This document shows, in pieces, positions 33,231-41,974 of a stretch of 64,000 nucleotides of DNA. Where the stretch lies: the NCBI GenBank assembly GCA_009917445.1, contig QZEE01000009.1, positions 1-64,000 of the forward strand, in the 5' to 3' direction. The stretch comes from a bacterium D16-76. GTDB taxonomy: Bacteria; Bacillota; Clostridia; Oscillospirales; Acutalibacteraceae. The position numbers and the translations under genes were made by a program. Each line of letters begins with the position of its first letter. Positions within the stretch are counted from its first letter, which is position 1. The notes below the pieces were generated by a model. That model searched no databases and had not been told where the DNA came from. It saw only the letters and a list, made by a program, of their open reading frames with translations.

Positions 33231-35592
33231 GCTTGGATAAGCGCGCGAAGTTGGCAAAGAGTTTTTTGGTGCCTACTTTGTCAAAGGCGATTTCCAGCAG
33301 GGTGTCGTTTGCCATAGGCGTGGCAGTGAGGACAAGCCCTTGGCCGAAGGTTTTGTGGGTGACCGTATCGCCGGGCTTGTAGGTGCCGGGGGCGGCGGGC
33401 TTCACCTGGGGCTTATACTGGGGCATAGCCGGCTTGCGGGGGCCACCCACGCTGGGCAGGGTGGGCGTTTGCGGGCGGGGCATATATTCCCGCGAACGGC
33501 TGCGCTGCAAAAGCTCGTCGGGCACTTCGTCTACAAACCGCGAGATGCGGTTGCGGTTGGTACTGCCAAACAGCATACGGGACTCCGCGTGGTAAAGGGA
33601 CAGCTCCTCTTTGGCCCGGGTAATGGCCACGTAGGCCAGGCGGCGTTCTTCCTCTACCTGGGTGGGGTCGTACAGCACGGCATTGCCGGGGAAGATGCCT
33701 TCTTCCAGGCCCGGCAGGAACACCACGGGGAATTCCAGCCCTTTAGCGGAATGGATGGTCATGAGTACCACGCTGTCGTTTTCCTGGTCGTAGTTGTCGA
33801 TATCTGTGAAGAGCGCCACTTCTTCTAAAAAGCCGGAGAGGGTGGCTTCTTCGCCGTTTTCCTCTTCGTAGCGCCTGAGCATGGAGGAAAGCTCCTGCAC
33901 GTTTTCCCAGCGGCCTTCGGCTTTTTCGGGGTCGTCGGCTTTCAGGTAGTCGTTGTAGGAAATGGCTTCTACCAGTTCGCTATAGAGTTCGCTGGGGGGC
34001 GCGGCTTCTTCGTTTTTTTCTATGAGGCGGTCCATCATCTGCACAAAGCAGGCCATGCGGTTGGCGGTGCTGCGGGCTATGGCGGGGTAGTCCTCTACGT
34101 GGGAAAGCACTTGGTAGAGGCTTTCGCCAACCTGCTGGCCGATTTCTACGGCTGTGGCCACGCTTTTGTCCCCTATGCCCCTTTTGGGGGTGTTGAGGAT
34201 GCGCGTTAGGCGGATTTCGTCCTCGGGGTTGTTGATTACGCTTAAATAGGCGATCATGTCCCGCACCTCTTTGCGGTCAAAGAACCGGTGGCCGCCGATG
34301 ATGCGGTGGGGTATGCCCTGCTTGGCAAACATCCTTTCAAAAGCCAAGGACTGGGAGTTCATGCGGTAGAGCACGGCGTAGTCGGAGAATTTCCGGCCCT
34401 TCCCCACCCCCTCTAAGATAGCGGCGGCAATGCGGTCGGCTTCGTCCTGCTCGTTTTCGGCCAGGTGCAGCTTTAGCTTTTCCCCGGCCCCGGCGGCGGT
34501 CCACAGGGTTTTGCCCTTGCGCTCGGTGTTGTTTCCGATGACGGCGTTGGCGGCGTCCAGGATATTTTGGGTGGAACGGTAATTCTGCTCTAGCCGCACG
34601 ACCTTGGCCCCGGGGTTGTCCTGCTCAAAATTCATGATGTTTTCAATGGTGGCGCCCCTGAATTTGTAGATGCTTTGGTCGTCGTCCCCTACGACGCAGA
34701 GGTTTTTGTGCTTTTGGGCCAGCAGGTTTACAAATTTATACTGGGCGTGGTTGGTGTCCTGGTATTCGTCCACCATGATGTACTGGAAGCGCTCTTGGTA
34801 ATATTCCAGCACATCCGGCGCTTTTTCGAACAGGCGCACGGCGTTTACCAGCAGGTCGTCAAAGTCCATGGCGTCCGCGTCCTCCAGCCTGCGCTGGTAG
34901 AGGGTGTATGCCCGGGCTACTTGCCGCAGGCGGTAGTCCTTTTCGTTCAGGATTTCGTACTCCTTTGGCAAAACCAGCTGCTCTTTTGCCCGGGAGATTT
35001 CCCCCAGCACCGCCTTATGGGACAGGGCTTTCTCGGAAATGTCCAGCTGCCGCATGACGTCCTTCATGAGACGCCGGCTGTCGTCGGTGTCGTAAATGGT
35101 AAAGTGGGACGTAAAGCCCAGGCGGTCCCCGTCCCGCCGCAGCATGCGGGCGCAGCTGGCATGGAAGGTGGAGGCCCAGATGTCATTGCCGTCCTCCCCC
35201 AGCATGGCGCACAGGCGCTCTTTCAGCTCCCCCGCGGCCTTGTTGGTAAAGGTGATGGCCATAATGCGCCAGGGCCGGCATGCGGAGACCGAGAGCCGGC
35301 CCCGCACGTCGTCGGAAAGGGGCGCGCCGGACAGGTAGCTTTCGCAGGCGGACAGGTCTTCGTCTGTAAGCCCTGGCTGCAAAAAGCTGCTGGTGTATGC
35401 GGTGCCATAGCGTATCAGGCTGGCAATACGGTTTACCAATACGGTAGTCTTGCCGCTGCCCGCCCCGGCCAGCACCAGCAGCGGCCCCTGGGACGTAAAC
35501 ACCGCCTGCTGCTGCCTTTCGTTCATCCGGGAAAAATCTTTTTCCATGACCTTGCGGCGCAAGGCCAGCACTTCCTCTTTTATCGCTTGCAT
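33226..35592 (-). CDS. pcrA: ATP-dependent DNA helicase PcrA/UvrD
   Basis: This 788-residue superfamily 1A 3'-5' helicase acts in nucleotide excision repair, replication restart and removal of RecA. Motifs in order are GAGSGKTTVLVNRI (I), AITFTNKAAGELKERL (Ia), VDEYQDTN (II), VVGDDDQSIYKFRGA (III), LEQNYRST (IV), TIHSAKGLEFPVVFLPG (V) and VAITRAKEEL (VI). The C-terminus has the Tudor-like KPGDTVTHKTFGQGLV segment that contacts RNA polymerase in PcrA. The N-terminus has an unusual extra 20 residues. Confidence 0.93.
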   Translation of the reverse strand: MQAIKEEVLALRRKVMEKDFSRMNERQQQAVFTSQGPLLVLAGAGSGKTTVLVNRIASLIRYGTAYTSSFLQPGLTDEDLSACESYLSGAPLSDDVRGRLSVSACRPWRIMAITFTNKAAGELKERLCAMLGEDGNDIWASTFHASCARMLRRDGDRLGFTSHFTIYDTDDSRRLMKDVMRQLDISEKALSHKAVLGEISRAKEQLVLPKEYEILNEKDYRLRQVARAYTLYQRRLEDADAMDFDDLLVNAVRLFEKAPDVLEYYQERFQYIMVDEYQDTNHAQYKFVNLLAQKHKNLCVVGDDDQSIYKFRGATIENIMNFEQDNPGAKVVRLEQNYRSTQNILDAANAVIGNNTERKGKTLWTAAGAGEKLKLHLAENEQDEADRIAAAILEGVGKGRKFSDYAVLYRMNSQSLAFERMFAKQGIPHRIIGGHRFFDRKEVRDMIAYLSVINNPEDEIRLTRILNTPKRGIGDKSVATAVEIGQQVGESLYQVLSHVEDYPAIARSTANRMACFVQMMDRLIEKNEEAAPPSELYSELVEAISYNDYLKADDPEKAEGRWENVQELSSMLRRYEEENGEEATLSGFLEEVALFTDIDNYDQENDSVVLMTIHSAKGLEFPVVFLPGLEEGIFPGNAVLYDPTQVEEERRLAYVAITRAKEELSLYHAESRMLFGSTNRNRISRFVDEVPDELLQRSRSREYMPRPQTPTLPSVGGPRKPAMPQYKPQVKPAAPGTYKPGDTVTHKTFGQGLVLTATPMANDTLLEIAFDKVGTKKLFANFARLSKP

Positions 35593-35725
35593 ATATTCAC
35601 AAAAGCCTTTCTAAAAATAGTGGTTTTTTCAAATCCAATCTTTGGGGGGCGGGCCCCCTGGGGCAGAGCCCGACCTTTATTTTACATGATTGTGCCGCCC
35701 AAGGCAACCAGGCGCAAAAGAAAAT

Positions 35726-35754
35726 TTGAAAAAGGCGGCTTTTTCCGCTATAAT
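35726..35754 (+). promoter_or_regulatory. Promoter of DUF1836 gene
   Basis: TTGAAA (35726-35731), a 17-bp spacer and TATAAT (35749-35754). Confidence 0.8.
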
Positions 35755-35800
35755 GGGGGTATTGGATTTCTATCAACCCAGCTAAAGGGAGGCAAAAAAT

Positions 35801-36343
35801 ATGTCGGACCACCCCTTGAAAGACGCCGCCCATTGGGCCCAGGCCGCTGCCAGCCAGCCCCCGCCAGAATGGGAGGCCCTTACCGGCATCCCCTTGTACA
35901 TGGACCAGGTGGTGCTGTACCTTACGGAGCAGCTGGCCTTCCTGCAGCGGGAGGGCGGGCCGCCTTTGCTGACGAGCTCGATGGTCAATAATTATGTGAA
36001 AAGCGGGGCTGTGCCCCGGCCGGAAAAAAAGAAATACAGCCGGCCGCACCTGGGGGCTTTGGCAGTGCTGTGCATGCTGAAGCAGGTGCTGTCTTTGCAG
36101 GACATACAGACCCTTTTGGCTGGCAGCGACACGGCCCAGGGGTTTTATGGCCTTTGCCGGGAGGCCCACCGCGCCGCTATGGAAGAGCTGCAAGCCCGCC
36201 TGGAAAAAAGCGCCCAGCAGGGCGCGGACCCCCGGCAGGAGGCTTTGCGCTTAGCGGCCGAGGCCAACGCCAAGCGCGCCGCCGCCGAGCGCATTTTGGC
36301 CCAGCTTGCCCAGGGGCAGGAGGAAAAAAAGGCAGAAAGCTAA
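35801..36343 (+). CDS. DUF1836 domain protein (putative MerR-like regulator)
   Basis: This 180-residue protein has a DUF1836 core at about residues 35-115 (YLTEQLAFLQ, LLTSSMVNNYVKSGAVPRPE, KKYSRPHLGALAVLCMLKQV, LSLQDIQTLL), which resembles a winged helix of MerR type. This suggests DNA binding, as an inference from the fold. The C-terminal 50 residues are Ala/Glu/Gln-rich and likely a coiled coil. It is a single-gene unit with its own promoter and terminator. The target is unknown. Confidence 0.8.
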   Translation: MSDHPLKDAAHWAQAAASQPPPEWEALTGIPLYMDQVVLYLTEQLAFLQREGGPPLLTSSMVNNYVKSGAVPRPEKKKYSRPHLGALAVLCMLKQVLSLQDIQTLLAGSDTAQGFYGLCREAHRAAMEELQARLEKSAQQGADPRQEALRLAAEANAKRAAAERILAQLAQGQEEKKAES

Positions 36344-36377
36344 GAAGGGGGCCGCGTGCCAGCGGCCCCCTTCTTTT
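36343..36377. terminator. Bidirectional terminator
   Basis: AAGAAGGGGGCCGC pairs with GCGGCCCCCTTCTT and is followed by T. It serves the DUF1836 gene and the converging holB. Confidence 0.9.
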
Positions 36378-36385
36378 TGATTTTT

Positions 36386-37372
36386 TTAGGAACGCCCTAC
36401 CGCTTCCCGCAGGGCTGCGCAAAACTGGGTGATCAGCAGGCTCGTGTTGGCGTTGCGCTCTAGGTTTTGGCGGGCTTCCTCCGCCAAGCCCGGCAGCTGC
36501 GCCAGCTGCTTTACGGGCAGGTCCGCCAGGCGGTCCGCTGCCTCTGGCGCGCCGCCCAGCAGCGTCTTCCCGCCGCAGCGCAGCACCAGGGCATCCCGGA
36601 AGATGGTTTCCAACCGGGAAAGCGTTTGGCGGCAAAGCTCCCGGTCCTTTAGCAGCGGGGCGGTGGCCGCCAAAAGCCCGTGGGCCCCCCGGCCTGGCAA
36701 GGCTAGGGCAATGGCCTGGGCGGTTTCGGCTGCCCTTTTGGCCCCGCCGTTTTCCAGCTCATCCTGCATGCGGCCCAGGTTGCCCCCGCACAGGGATGCC
36801 AGCTTACGGGCTTCCTCCGGCGCTGTGCCGGTATGGGCGGCAAGCCACTGGGCGGCTTCCGCCTCTTCCGGCGGCATAAGCTGGAACGCCTGGGCGCGGG
36901 ACCGTATGGTGGGCAGGAGCGACTGGGCCCGCCTGCACACCAGCAGGAACACCGCCCCCCGGGGGGGCTCTTCGATGAGCTTGAGAAGCTTGTTTTGGGG
37001 GGCGTCCATGACCCTGTCCCCAAAAGAGAGGATGTATACGTTGTAATCCGACTCATCCGGCATGCGCTGGGCGTCTGCCGCCAGCTCCTGCACCTGCTCT
37101 ACGGTGATGGCGCCGCTGTCGGTCTTCCCCTCGACCACGCGTATATCGGGGTGCGAGCCCGCCAAGGCCCGCAGGCAGGAGGGGCACGACCCGCAGGGGG
37201 CCTTGGCTTTGTCCCGGCATACCAGGGCCTGGGCTACCAGCCGGGCAAGGGTGTGCCGGCCTGTGCCCGGCTCCCCCTGGAAGACGACGGCGTGTGGGAA
37301 ACGCCCGGCGGCAAAGGCCCCGGAAAGGGCCGTTTTTACCCCGCTGTTGCCTAAAAAACCGGAAAGCTCCAC
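36386..37372 (-). CDS. holB: DNA polymerase III delta' subunit
   Basis: This 328-residue clamp-loader subunit has a Walker-A-like GEPGTGRHTLARLVA, a four-Cys zinc module (CRDKAKAPCGSCPSC) and the sensor-like APQNKLLKLIEEPP and LLPTIRSRAQAF blocks. The start is a GTG 6 bp after the darA stop. The darA-holB order is conserved in Firmicutes (yaaQ-yaaR-holB in Bacillus); yaaR is missing here. Confidence 0.92.
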   Translation of the reverse strand: MELSGFLGNSGVKTALSGAFAAGRFPHAVVFQGEPGTGRHTLARLVAQALVCRDKAKAPCGSCPSCLRALAGSHPDIRVVEGKTDSGAITVEQVQELAADAQRMPDESDYNVYILSFGDRVMDAPQNKLLKLIEEPPRGAVFLLVCRRAQSLLPTIRSRAQAFQLMPPEEAEAAQWLAAHTGTAPEEARKLASLCGGNLGRMQDELENGGAKRAAETAQAIALALPGRGAHGLLAATAPLLKDRELCRQTLSRLETIFRDALVLRCGGKTLLGGAPEAADRLADLPVKQLAQLPGLAEEARQNLERNANTSLLITQFCAALREAVGRS

Positions 37373-37378
37373 AGGGGC

Positions 37379-37702
37379 TTAGACCTTTTCGAACCGGTCT
37401 ACGTTCAGCACAAAGATGGTAGAGCCCCCTACTGTCACTTCTACCGGGAAGGAAGAGTACATGCCTACCTCCATGGTAGAGGTGCTGGGCACGATCTGGG
37501 TGCGGCGGGAGCTGTATTTGGAGATGATGCCGATTACATCGTCTACCTTCTCATCCTCTACGCCGGAGATGAAGGTGGTGTTGCCGGCCATTAAAAAGCC
37601 GCCGGTGGTAGCAAGCTTTGTCACCGAATAGCCGCCCCGGGTGAGGGCCGAGGACACGGCGCCGCTGTCATCGTTGCTGACGATTGCTAAAATCAATTTC
37701 AT
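37379..37702 (-). CDS. darA: Cyclic-di-AMP receptor DarA (PII-like)
   Basis: This 107-residue PII-like trimer (PstA/DarA) binds c-di-AMP. Blocks are MKLILAIVSNDDSGAVSSAL, RGGYSVTKLATTGGFLMAGN, TTFISGVEDEKVDDVI and the C-terminal VGGSTIFVLNVDRFEKV. ATG 37702 is chosen because it gives the normal family N-terminus; an open frame continues to 37774. It is the first gene of a two-gene unit with holB. Confidence 0.93.
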   Translation of the reverse strand: MKLILAIVSNDDSGAVSSALTRGGYSVTKLATTGGFLMAGNTTFISGVEDEKVDDVIGIISKYSSRRTQIVPSTSTMEVGMYSSFPVEVTVGGSTIFVLNVDRFEKV

Positions 37703-37797
37703 AGTAGACCAAGCCTTTCCCGGCCGGGTGCTTCCCGGCCTGCCTTTTATTGGTATCTGCCCCATACAGAGCACGGGCAGGGATATTATGTGAATCT

Positions 37798-37806
37798 ATT
37801 ATAGCA
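37798..37806 (-). promoter_or_regulatory. Extended -10 promoter of darA-holB
   Basis: On the minus strand TGC-TATAAT lies 95 bp before the darA ATG; the -35 is weak. The leader between them is unstructured apart from the CCCGGCCGGG area. Confidence 0.55.
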
Positions 37807-37850
37807 TAGTACCGGGAAAAAAGCCAGCAAAATTTACAGTTTTGTACAAT

Positions 37851-39167
37851 TTATATATGGCCGCGCTTTTTGGAGGGGCGCGTGGGCTGTTCCTCCCCGG
37901 CCAGGAGGCCCAGGGCCCGCGGGGCCAGCAGGAAAAGGGCCGCGATATTGGGTATGGCCATGAGGCCGTTAAAGGCGTCGCCCAGCTGGAAAAGCACATC
38001 CAGGGGCAGCAGGCACCCCAGCACCGCCGCCAGGGCCGATGCCGCCGCGAAAGCCGTGCGGCCCCGCCCGCCGGTCAGGTAGAAGAGGCCGCTGCGGCCG
38101 TAGCAGCACCAGGCCACGGCCGTGGCAAAGGCAAACAGCACCGTGCACAGGGAGACCGCCCACCGGCCCCATATCCCCATGGCCTGCTGGTAGGGGTAAA
38201 AGGTCAGCTGGGCCCCGGAGAGGCCCTCCCCTTGGCAGCAGAGGATGCACAGGCCCGTTACCATACACATGACTAGGGTATCCAGGAACACCTGGAAGAT
38301 ACCCATGTAGCCCAGCTGGACGGGGGCGCGGTTTTCTACTTCTTCGTAGGCAAAGGCTGAGCTGCCCAGGCCCGCTTCGTTGGTGAACACCCCCCGGGAG
38401 ACCCCGGTCTGCATGGCCAGCACCATGCCCGCCGTGCCCCCGGCCCCGGCCCGCAGGGAAAAGGCGCTTTCCCAGATGGAGTACAGGGCCCCGGGGAGGT
38501 TCTCCCGGAACACCCACAGCACAAACAGCGAACAGCCCATGAACAGCAGGGTCATGGCCGGCACCAGCTTTTCGGTGATTTTTACCGCAAAGCCCAGCCC
38601 GCCCCAGGCTACAAAAAAGAGCACGCCCCCGGCCAGCAGCCCCAGGGCCCAGGGGGGCGCGCCCAGGTCCCGGCAGGCGGCGGAAAAGGCGTGCATCTGC
38701 ACCATGTTGCCCATGCCCAGGGACGACAGGCAGCAGCCCGCCGCGTATATCAGGGCCAGGGCGCCGCCCCACCGGCCGGCCTTTTCTATGTACCGCAGGG
38801 CGCCGGTGCCCCGGCCCCCTGCTTTTTTGAAATGGGCGCACAGGTAGTTTTCCATGAACACGGTCATCATCCCCAGCAGGGAGGAAGCGCACATCCAGAA
38901 AAGCGCGCCGGGGCCCCCTACGGTGACGGCCGCCGCTACCCCTACGATATTGCCGGTGCCGATGGACCCTGCCAGCGCCGCTGTAAGGGCCTGGAATTGG
39001 CTGATGCCCTTTCCCTTTTGCTTGCGGGAGCCCAACGCCGCCTTTAGCCAGCAGGCAGTTTTGCGCACCTGGAAAAAGCAGGTCTCGTAAGAAAAATAAG
39101 CCCCTGCCGCTAAAATCAGGGCCAGTGTGGGCCAGCCCCACAAGAGCCTGCGCAATGCTTCGGCCAT
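37851..39167 (-). CDS. Amino acid:sodium (AGCS, alanine/glycine) symporter
   Basis: The protein of 438 residues has about 11 membrane helices. The AGCS signature is ALAGSIGTGNIVGVAAAVTV, followed by GGPGALFWM and SRGVFTNEAGLGSSAFAY. It imports alanine or glycine with Na+. AGGAGG lies 8 nt upstream of the ATG. It is followed upstream on the same strand by the deacetylase gene with a 24-bp gap and may be co-transcribed with it. Confidence 0.9.
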   Translation of the reverse strand: MAEALRRLLWGWPTLALILAAGAYFSYETCFFQVRKTACWLKAALGSRKQKGKGISQFQALTAALAGSIGTGNIVGVAAAVTVGGPGALFWMCASSLLGMMTVFMENYLCAHFKKAGGRGTGALRYIEKAGRWGGALALIYAAGCCLSSLGMGNMVQMHAFSAACRDLGAPPWALGLLAGGVLFFVAWGGLGFAVKITEKLVPAMTLLFMGCSLFVLWVFRENLPGALYSIWESAFSLRAGAGGTAGMVLAMQTGVSRGVFTNEAGLGSSAFAYEEVENRAPVQLGYMGIFQVFLDTLVMCMVTGLCILCCQGEGLSGAQLTFYPYQQAMGIWGRWAVSLCTVLFAFATAVAWCCYGRSGLFYLTGGRGRTAFAAASALAAVLGCLLPLDVLFQLGDAFNGLMAIPNIAALFLLAPRALGLLAGEEQPTRPSKKRGHI

Positions 39168-39191
39168 ATGCTTTTCCTCCTTGCCGGGGCG

Positions 39192-40064
39192 TCAGCTGCC
39201 CAGCTTCATCTTTTTTTCAAAAAAGTCCTGGGAGCTTACCCCAGAACGCCGTAGGAAGCGGCCCAAGTCAAAAAGGGACTCGGGGTCACGGGTGACGCGG
39301 CATATCTTTTCTTCGCAGGAAAGCGTGCACTGGAACCCCAGGCTTTTTACGATCTCTGGGGTGGAGGGGCTTGCGGCCCCAAAGGGGTAGGCAAAGGCGG
39401 ACGGGAGTACGCCCAGCTGCGCTTCGATCTCCTTTTGGGCTTTGCCCAGGTCTTCTTCTAACAGCTGCCGGTACTGCCCTTCCGATTCCCCTGGCCGCTT
39501 GCGCACCCCCAGCCGGGCCCCGCCGCTTTGGTGCAGGTCATAGCTGTGGTTCTGCACTTCTACCAGGCCGGATCTGGCCATTTCCCGCAGTTCTTCCCAG
39601 GTACAGTGGGAGTAATAGGCGTTTTCGTCCGGGGTGTCGGTATACAGGTCGGTATAGCGGCCTATGGGCGACAGGACGAATTTGCTGTGGTACTTTTGGG
39701 CTAAGGGGAAAGCGTAGAGGTAGTTGTTATAGTACCCGTCGTCAAAGGTTAGCAGCACGGGCTTTTCGGGCAGGGCGCCCCCTTGGGTGTAGGCGATCAG
39801 GTCTTCGATGAAAATGGTGGTGTAGCCGTGGTCTTGCAGGTATTTTAGGTCGCTTTCGAACTCATCTGGGGAGATAACGTATTGGCCGTGCCTGGCCTCG
39901 TCCTTTAAAATGGCGTGGTACATGACCACCGGCACTTCTACCCCGCCGGCGGTGGCGGCCGCGGCTATAAGGGCCCCGGCTCCCAGCAGCAGGCACAGGG
40001 TTATCAGACCCAGCATTTTTAGGTTAATCTTAACCAGGGCGAACAGGCCTTTTGATTTTTTCAT
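39192..40064 (-). CDS. Membrane-anchored polysaccharide deacetylase (NodB family)
   Basis: This 290-residue protein has an N-terminal membrane anchor (residues 15-40) and an extracytoplasmic NodB domain. The motif PVVMYHAI opens it. LLTFDDGYYNNY gives the catalytic base and metal Asp. EVQNHSYDLH gives the two metal His. AYPFGAASP follows. It likely removes acetyl groups from peptidoglycan or another cell-surface glycan, probably as a PdaA/YheN-like cell-wall or sporulation enzyme; the exact substrate is not shown. GGTGGG precedes the ATG. Confidence 0.88.
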   Translation of the reverse strand: MKKSKGLFALVKINLKMLGLITLCLLLGAGALIAAAATAGGVEVPVVMYHAILKDEARHGQYVISPDEFESDLKYLQDHGYTTIFIEDLIAYTQGGALPEKPVLLTFDDGYYNNYLYAFPLAQKYHSKFVLSPIGRYTDLYTDTPDENAYYSHCTWEELREMARSGLVEVQNHSYDLHQSGGARLGVRKRPGESEGQYRQLLEEDLGKAQKEIEAQLGVLPSAFAYPFGAASPSTPEIVKSLGFQCTLSCEEKICRVTRDPESLFDLGRFLRRSGVSSQDFFEKKMKLGS

Positions 40065-40147
40065 ATTCCCACCCCCTTACTATGTATAAGGGTACTGGGG
40101 CTGTTTTATGCCCCTGCCGGGAAGGGCCTTTTGGGACGATGTTTTGG

Positions 40148-40234
40148 CCTGCGGCAAAACCTGGGGGCCCTGCCCCCAGCCCCGCTTAGGGCTTCGCCCT
40201 AAGGACCTACAAGGGGACACGGTCCCCTTGACCC
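40148..40234 (-). repeat. Mosaic palindromic repeat, copy 7
   Basis: Inverted relative to copy 1. On the minus strand it reads GGTCAAGGGGACCGTGTCCC, CTTGTAGGTCCTTAGGGC, GAAGCCCTAAGCGGGG and CTGGGGGCAGGGCCCCCAGG. It lies in the 350-bp gap between the divergent deacetylase and peptidase genes, which otherwise holds only the promoter at 40338. Confidence 0.8.
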
Positions 40235-40337
40235 CTTTTTGTGCACGTGGGGGGCTGGGGCCGTGGGTGGGTCCAAATCGAAGAGCTTATAAACACATGC
40301 GATAACTTCGTAATTGTAATGCTTGCCTATTTCCTTC

Positions 40338-40366
40338 GTGACTTCCGGTGCCGCTTATGTTATAAT
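40338..40366 (+). promoter_or_regulatory. Promoter of M28 peptidase gene
   Basis: GTGACT (40338-40343), a 17-bp spacer and an extended -10 TGT-TATAAT (40358-40366). Confidence 0.75.
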
Positions 40367-40414
40367 AGGATGAATATGTGCCCGGAATATTTTGAAAAAG
40401 GAGGACGTTTTTGA

Positions 40415-41692
40415 ATGGATATTTGCGGAAAACGTGAAATGGACTTATTGCAGCAGCTGGGGTTTACCCGCACGGCAGGCTCCCCGGAAGAGCTGCAGGC
40501 AGCTGAGATTTTGAAGGCCCAATGCGAGGCCTTGGGGGCGCCGGCTATTTTGCAGCCTTTTGAAATTGAGGACGCGGAGGTTACGGAGTGCACCTTGGAG
40601 ATTTTGGAGCCTTACTGCCAAAGCTACCCGGTTACGGGCTATAAGTGCGCCCAGAACACCTTTGGCGACGGCTTGGAGGCGGAATTCCTTTACGTTGAGG
40701 ACGCGGACCAGGTGAGCCTTTCTGCGGCCAAGGGGAAGATCGTTTTGGTTAATGGCTTTATGCGGGTGCCCCTTTTCCGCAAGCTGATGAAGGCCGGGGT
40801 GGCGGGCATCGTCACCATGGAAGGCGAGCTGCGGGATGACCGGGGGGAAACCGACCTTGCTACACGCAAGCTGCGCCGCACCCTGCGGGCCTTTGGCAAT
40901 GTGCCTATGGCCCACACCCGCGTGCTGGACGCCTTTGACATGGTCAAGCGCGGGGCCTGCAAAGCCCGGCTGGTGCTGAAAAACACCTTGGTCGAGCGCA
41001 CATCCCACAACGTCATCGCGACGGTGCTGGGTACGGAGAAGCCGGATGAGATCGTTTCTTTTGGGGCCCATTACGATTCGGTGGACTTTTCGAAGGGCGT
41101 GTATGACAACGGCGCCGGCTCGGTTATCAATATGGAGATCCTCCGCTATTTTGTGGAGAACCCGCCCCGCCGCACGGTGAAGTTTGTGTGGTATGGCTCG
41201 GAGGAAATCGGCCTGGAAGGCAGCTGGGCCTATGTGAAGGGCCACAAGGAGGAGCTTGCCGCCCACCAGCTGATGGTCAATGTGGACGTGGGCGGGCCTG
41301 TGCTGGGTATGGACAAGGTCACGGTGACGGGCGAGGAAAAGCTGGTGCATTTTGCGGAGTATATGAGTAAGATCTGCGCCCTGCCCGCGGCGGTCAGGCA
41401 GGGGATTTATTCCAGCGACTCTATCCCCTTTGCGGACAGCGGCATACCCGCTATCAATTTCAGCCGGGACGGGGCCCCTGGCGCTGCTTATATCCACAAC
41501 CGCTTTGACACGCTTTCTTTCCTTTCCGCAGAGGCTTTGGAAAAGACTACCCGGTTGGTGCTGGAAATCTCCCGCGCTTTAATTAACGGCAGGGTTTTCC
41601 CGGTGGAGCGTACAGTCCCCCAGAACATGGTGGAGGAAGTGGAAAAGTATCTGTATAAGAAAGAGCTGGCCGAGGTGGCTGAGGAAAAGTAA
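40415..41692 (+). CDS. M28 family zinc metallopeptidase (aminopeptidase)
   Basis: This protein of 425 residues has a protease-associated (PA) domain inserted at about residues 80-190 and then the M28 catalytic domain. Zinc ligands fit FGAHYDSVD (His), GVYDNGAGS (Asp), GSEEIGLEG (Glu-Glu, including the general base), MVNVDVGGP (Asp) and AAYIHNRFD (His). No signal peptide is visible, so it is probably a cytoplasmic di- or aminopeptidase. The frame starts at an ATG about 8 nt after AAGGAGGA. It is a single-gene unit. Confidence 0.88.
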   Translation: MDICGKREMDLLQQLGFTRTAGSPEELQAAEILKAQCEALGAPAILQPFEIEDAEVTECTLEILEPYCQSYPVTGYKCAQNTFGDGLEAEFLYVEDADQVSLSAAKGKIVLVNGFMRVPLFRKLMKAGVAGIVTMEGELRDDRGETDLATRKLRRTLRAFGNVPMAHTRVLDAFDMVKRGACKARLVLKNTLVERTSHNVIATVLGTEKPDEIVSFGAHYDSVDFSKGVYDNGAGSVINMEILRYFVENPPRRTVKFVWYGSEEIGLEGSWAYVKGHKEELAAHQLMVNVDVGGPVLGMDKVTVTGEEKLVHFAEYMSKICALPAAVRQGIYSSDSIPFADSGIPAINFSRDGAPGAAYIHNRFDTLSFLSAEALEKTTRLVLEISRALINGRVFPVERTVPQNMVEEVEKYLYKKELAEVAEEK

Positions 41693-41719
41693 GAGGGATT
41701 TCTTTATCTTACATTTGAA

Positions 41720-41865
41720 ACGGGAAAGTTTCGTCCACCTTTTCAAAGGTGGTGGGGTTCTTAGGGGTTGCTGCGCCCCAGTGGGGCGCGTCCAGCAACC
41801 GACCGAGCCGGCAGGCGAGACGAAACCCCTGAGCCGCCGGAGGCAAGTCGCCGGAGGCTCTGCGG
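41720..41865 (+). repeat. Palindromic element B, copy 1
   Basis: An AGGGGTT...AACCCCT base encloses a stem GGTTGCTG/CAGCAACC with an inner GCGCCCC-AGT-GGGGCGC hairpin and the module GACCGAGCCGGCAGGCGAGA. Preceded by AAAGGTGGTGGGGTTC and followed by AGCCGCCGGAGG. Nearly identical to the inverted copy at 55815; about 105 positions align with two mismatches in the core. Confidence 0.9.
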
Positions 41866-41902
41866 CGGTGGAGGATTTTGGGAAAATTTTGCAGGAAACT
41901 GG

Positions 41903-41931
41903 TTGCGGGTTTTGGGGTGCTGGTGTATAAT
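41903..41931 (+). promoter_or_regulatory. Promoter of ThuA gene
   Basis: TTGCGG (41903-41908), a 17-bp spacer and TATAAT (41926-41931), 44 bp before the ATG. Confidence 0.8.
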
Positions 41932-41974
41932 CTGGATAGTATTTCCCTAATACTCCTGAAAGGAATGAGCAAAT

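Noticed and set aside
40302-40312. ATAACTTCGTA, identical to part of a loxP arm
   Set aside because: Only one partial arm is present, with no inverted second arm at the right distance; chance match.
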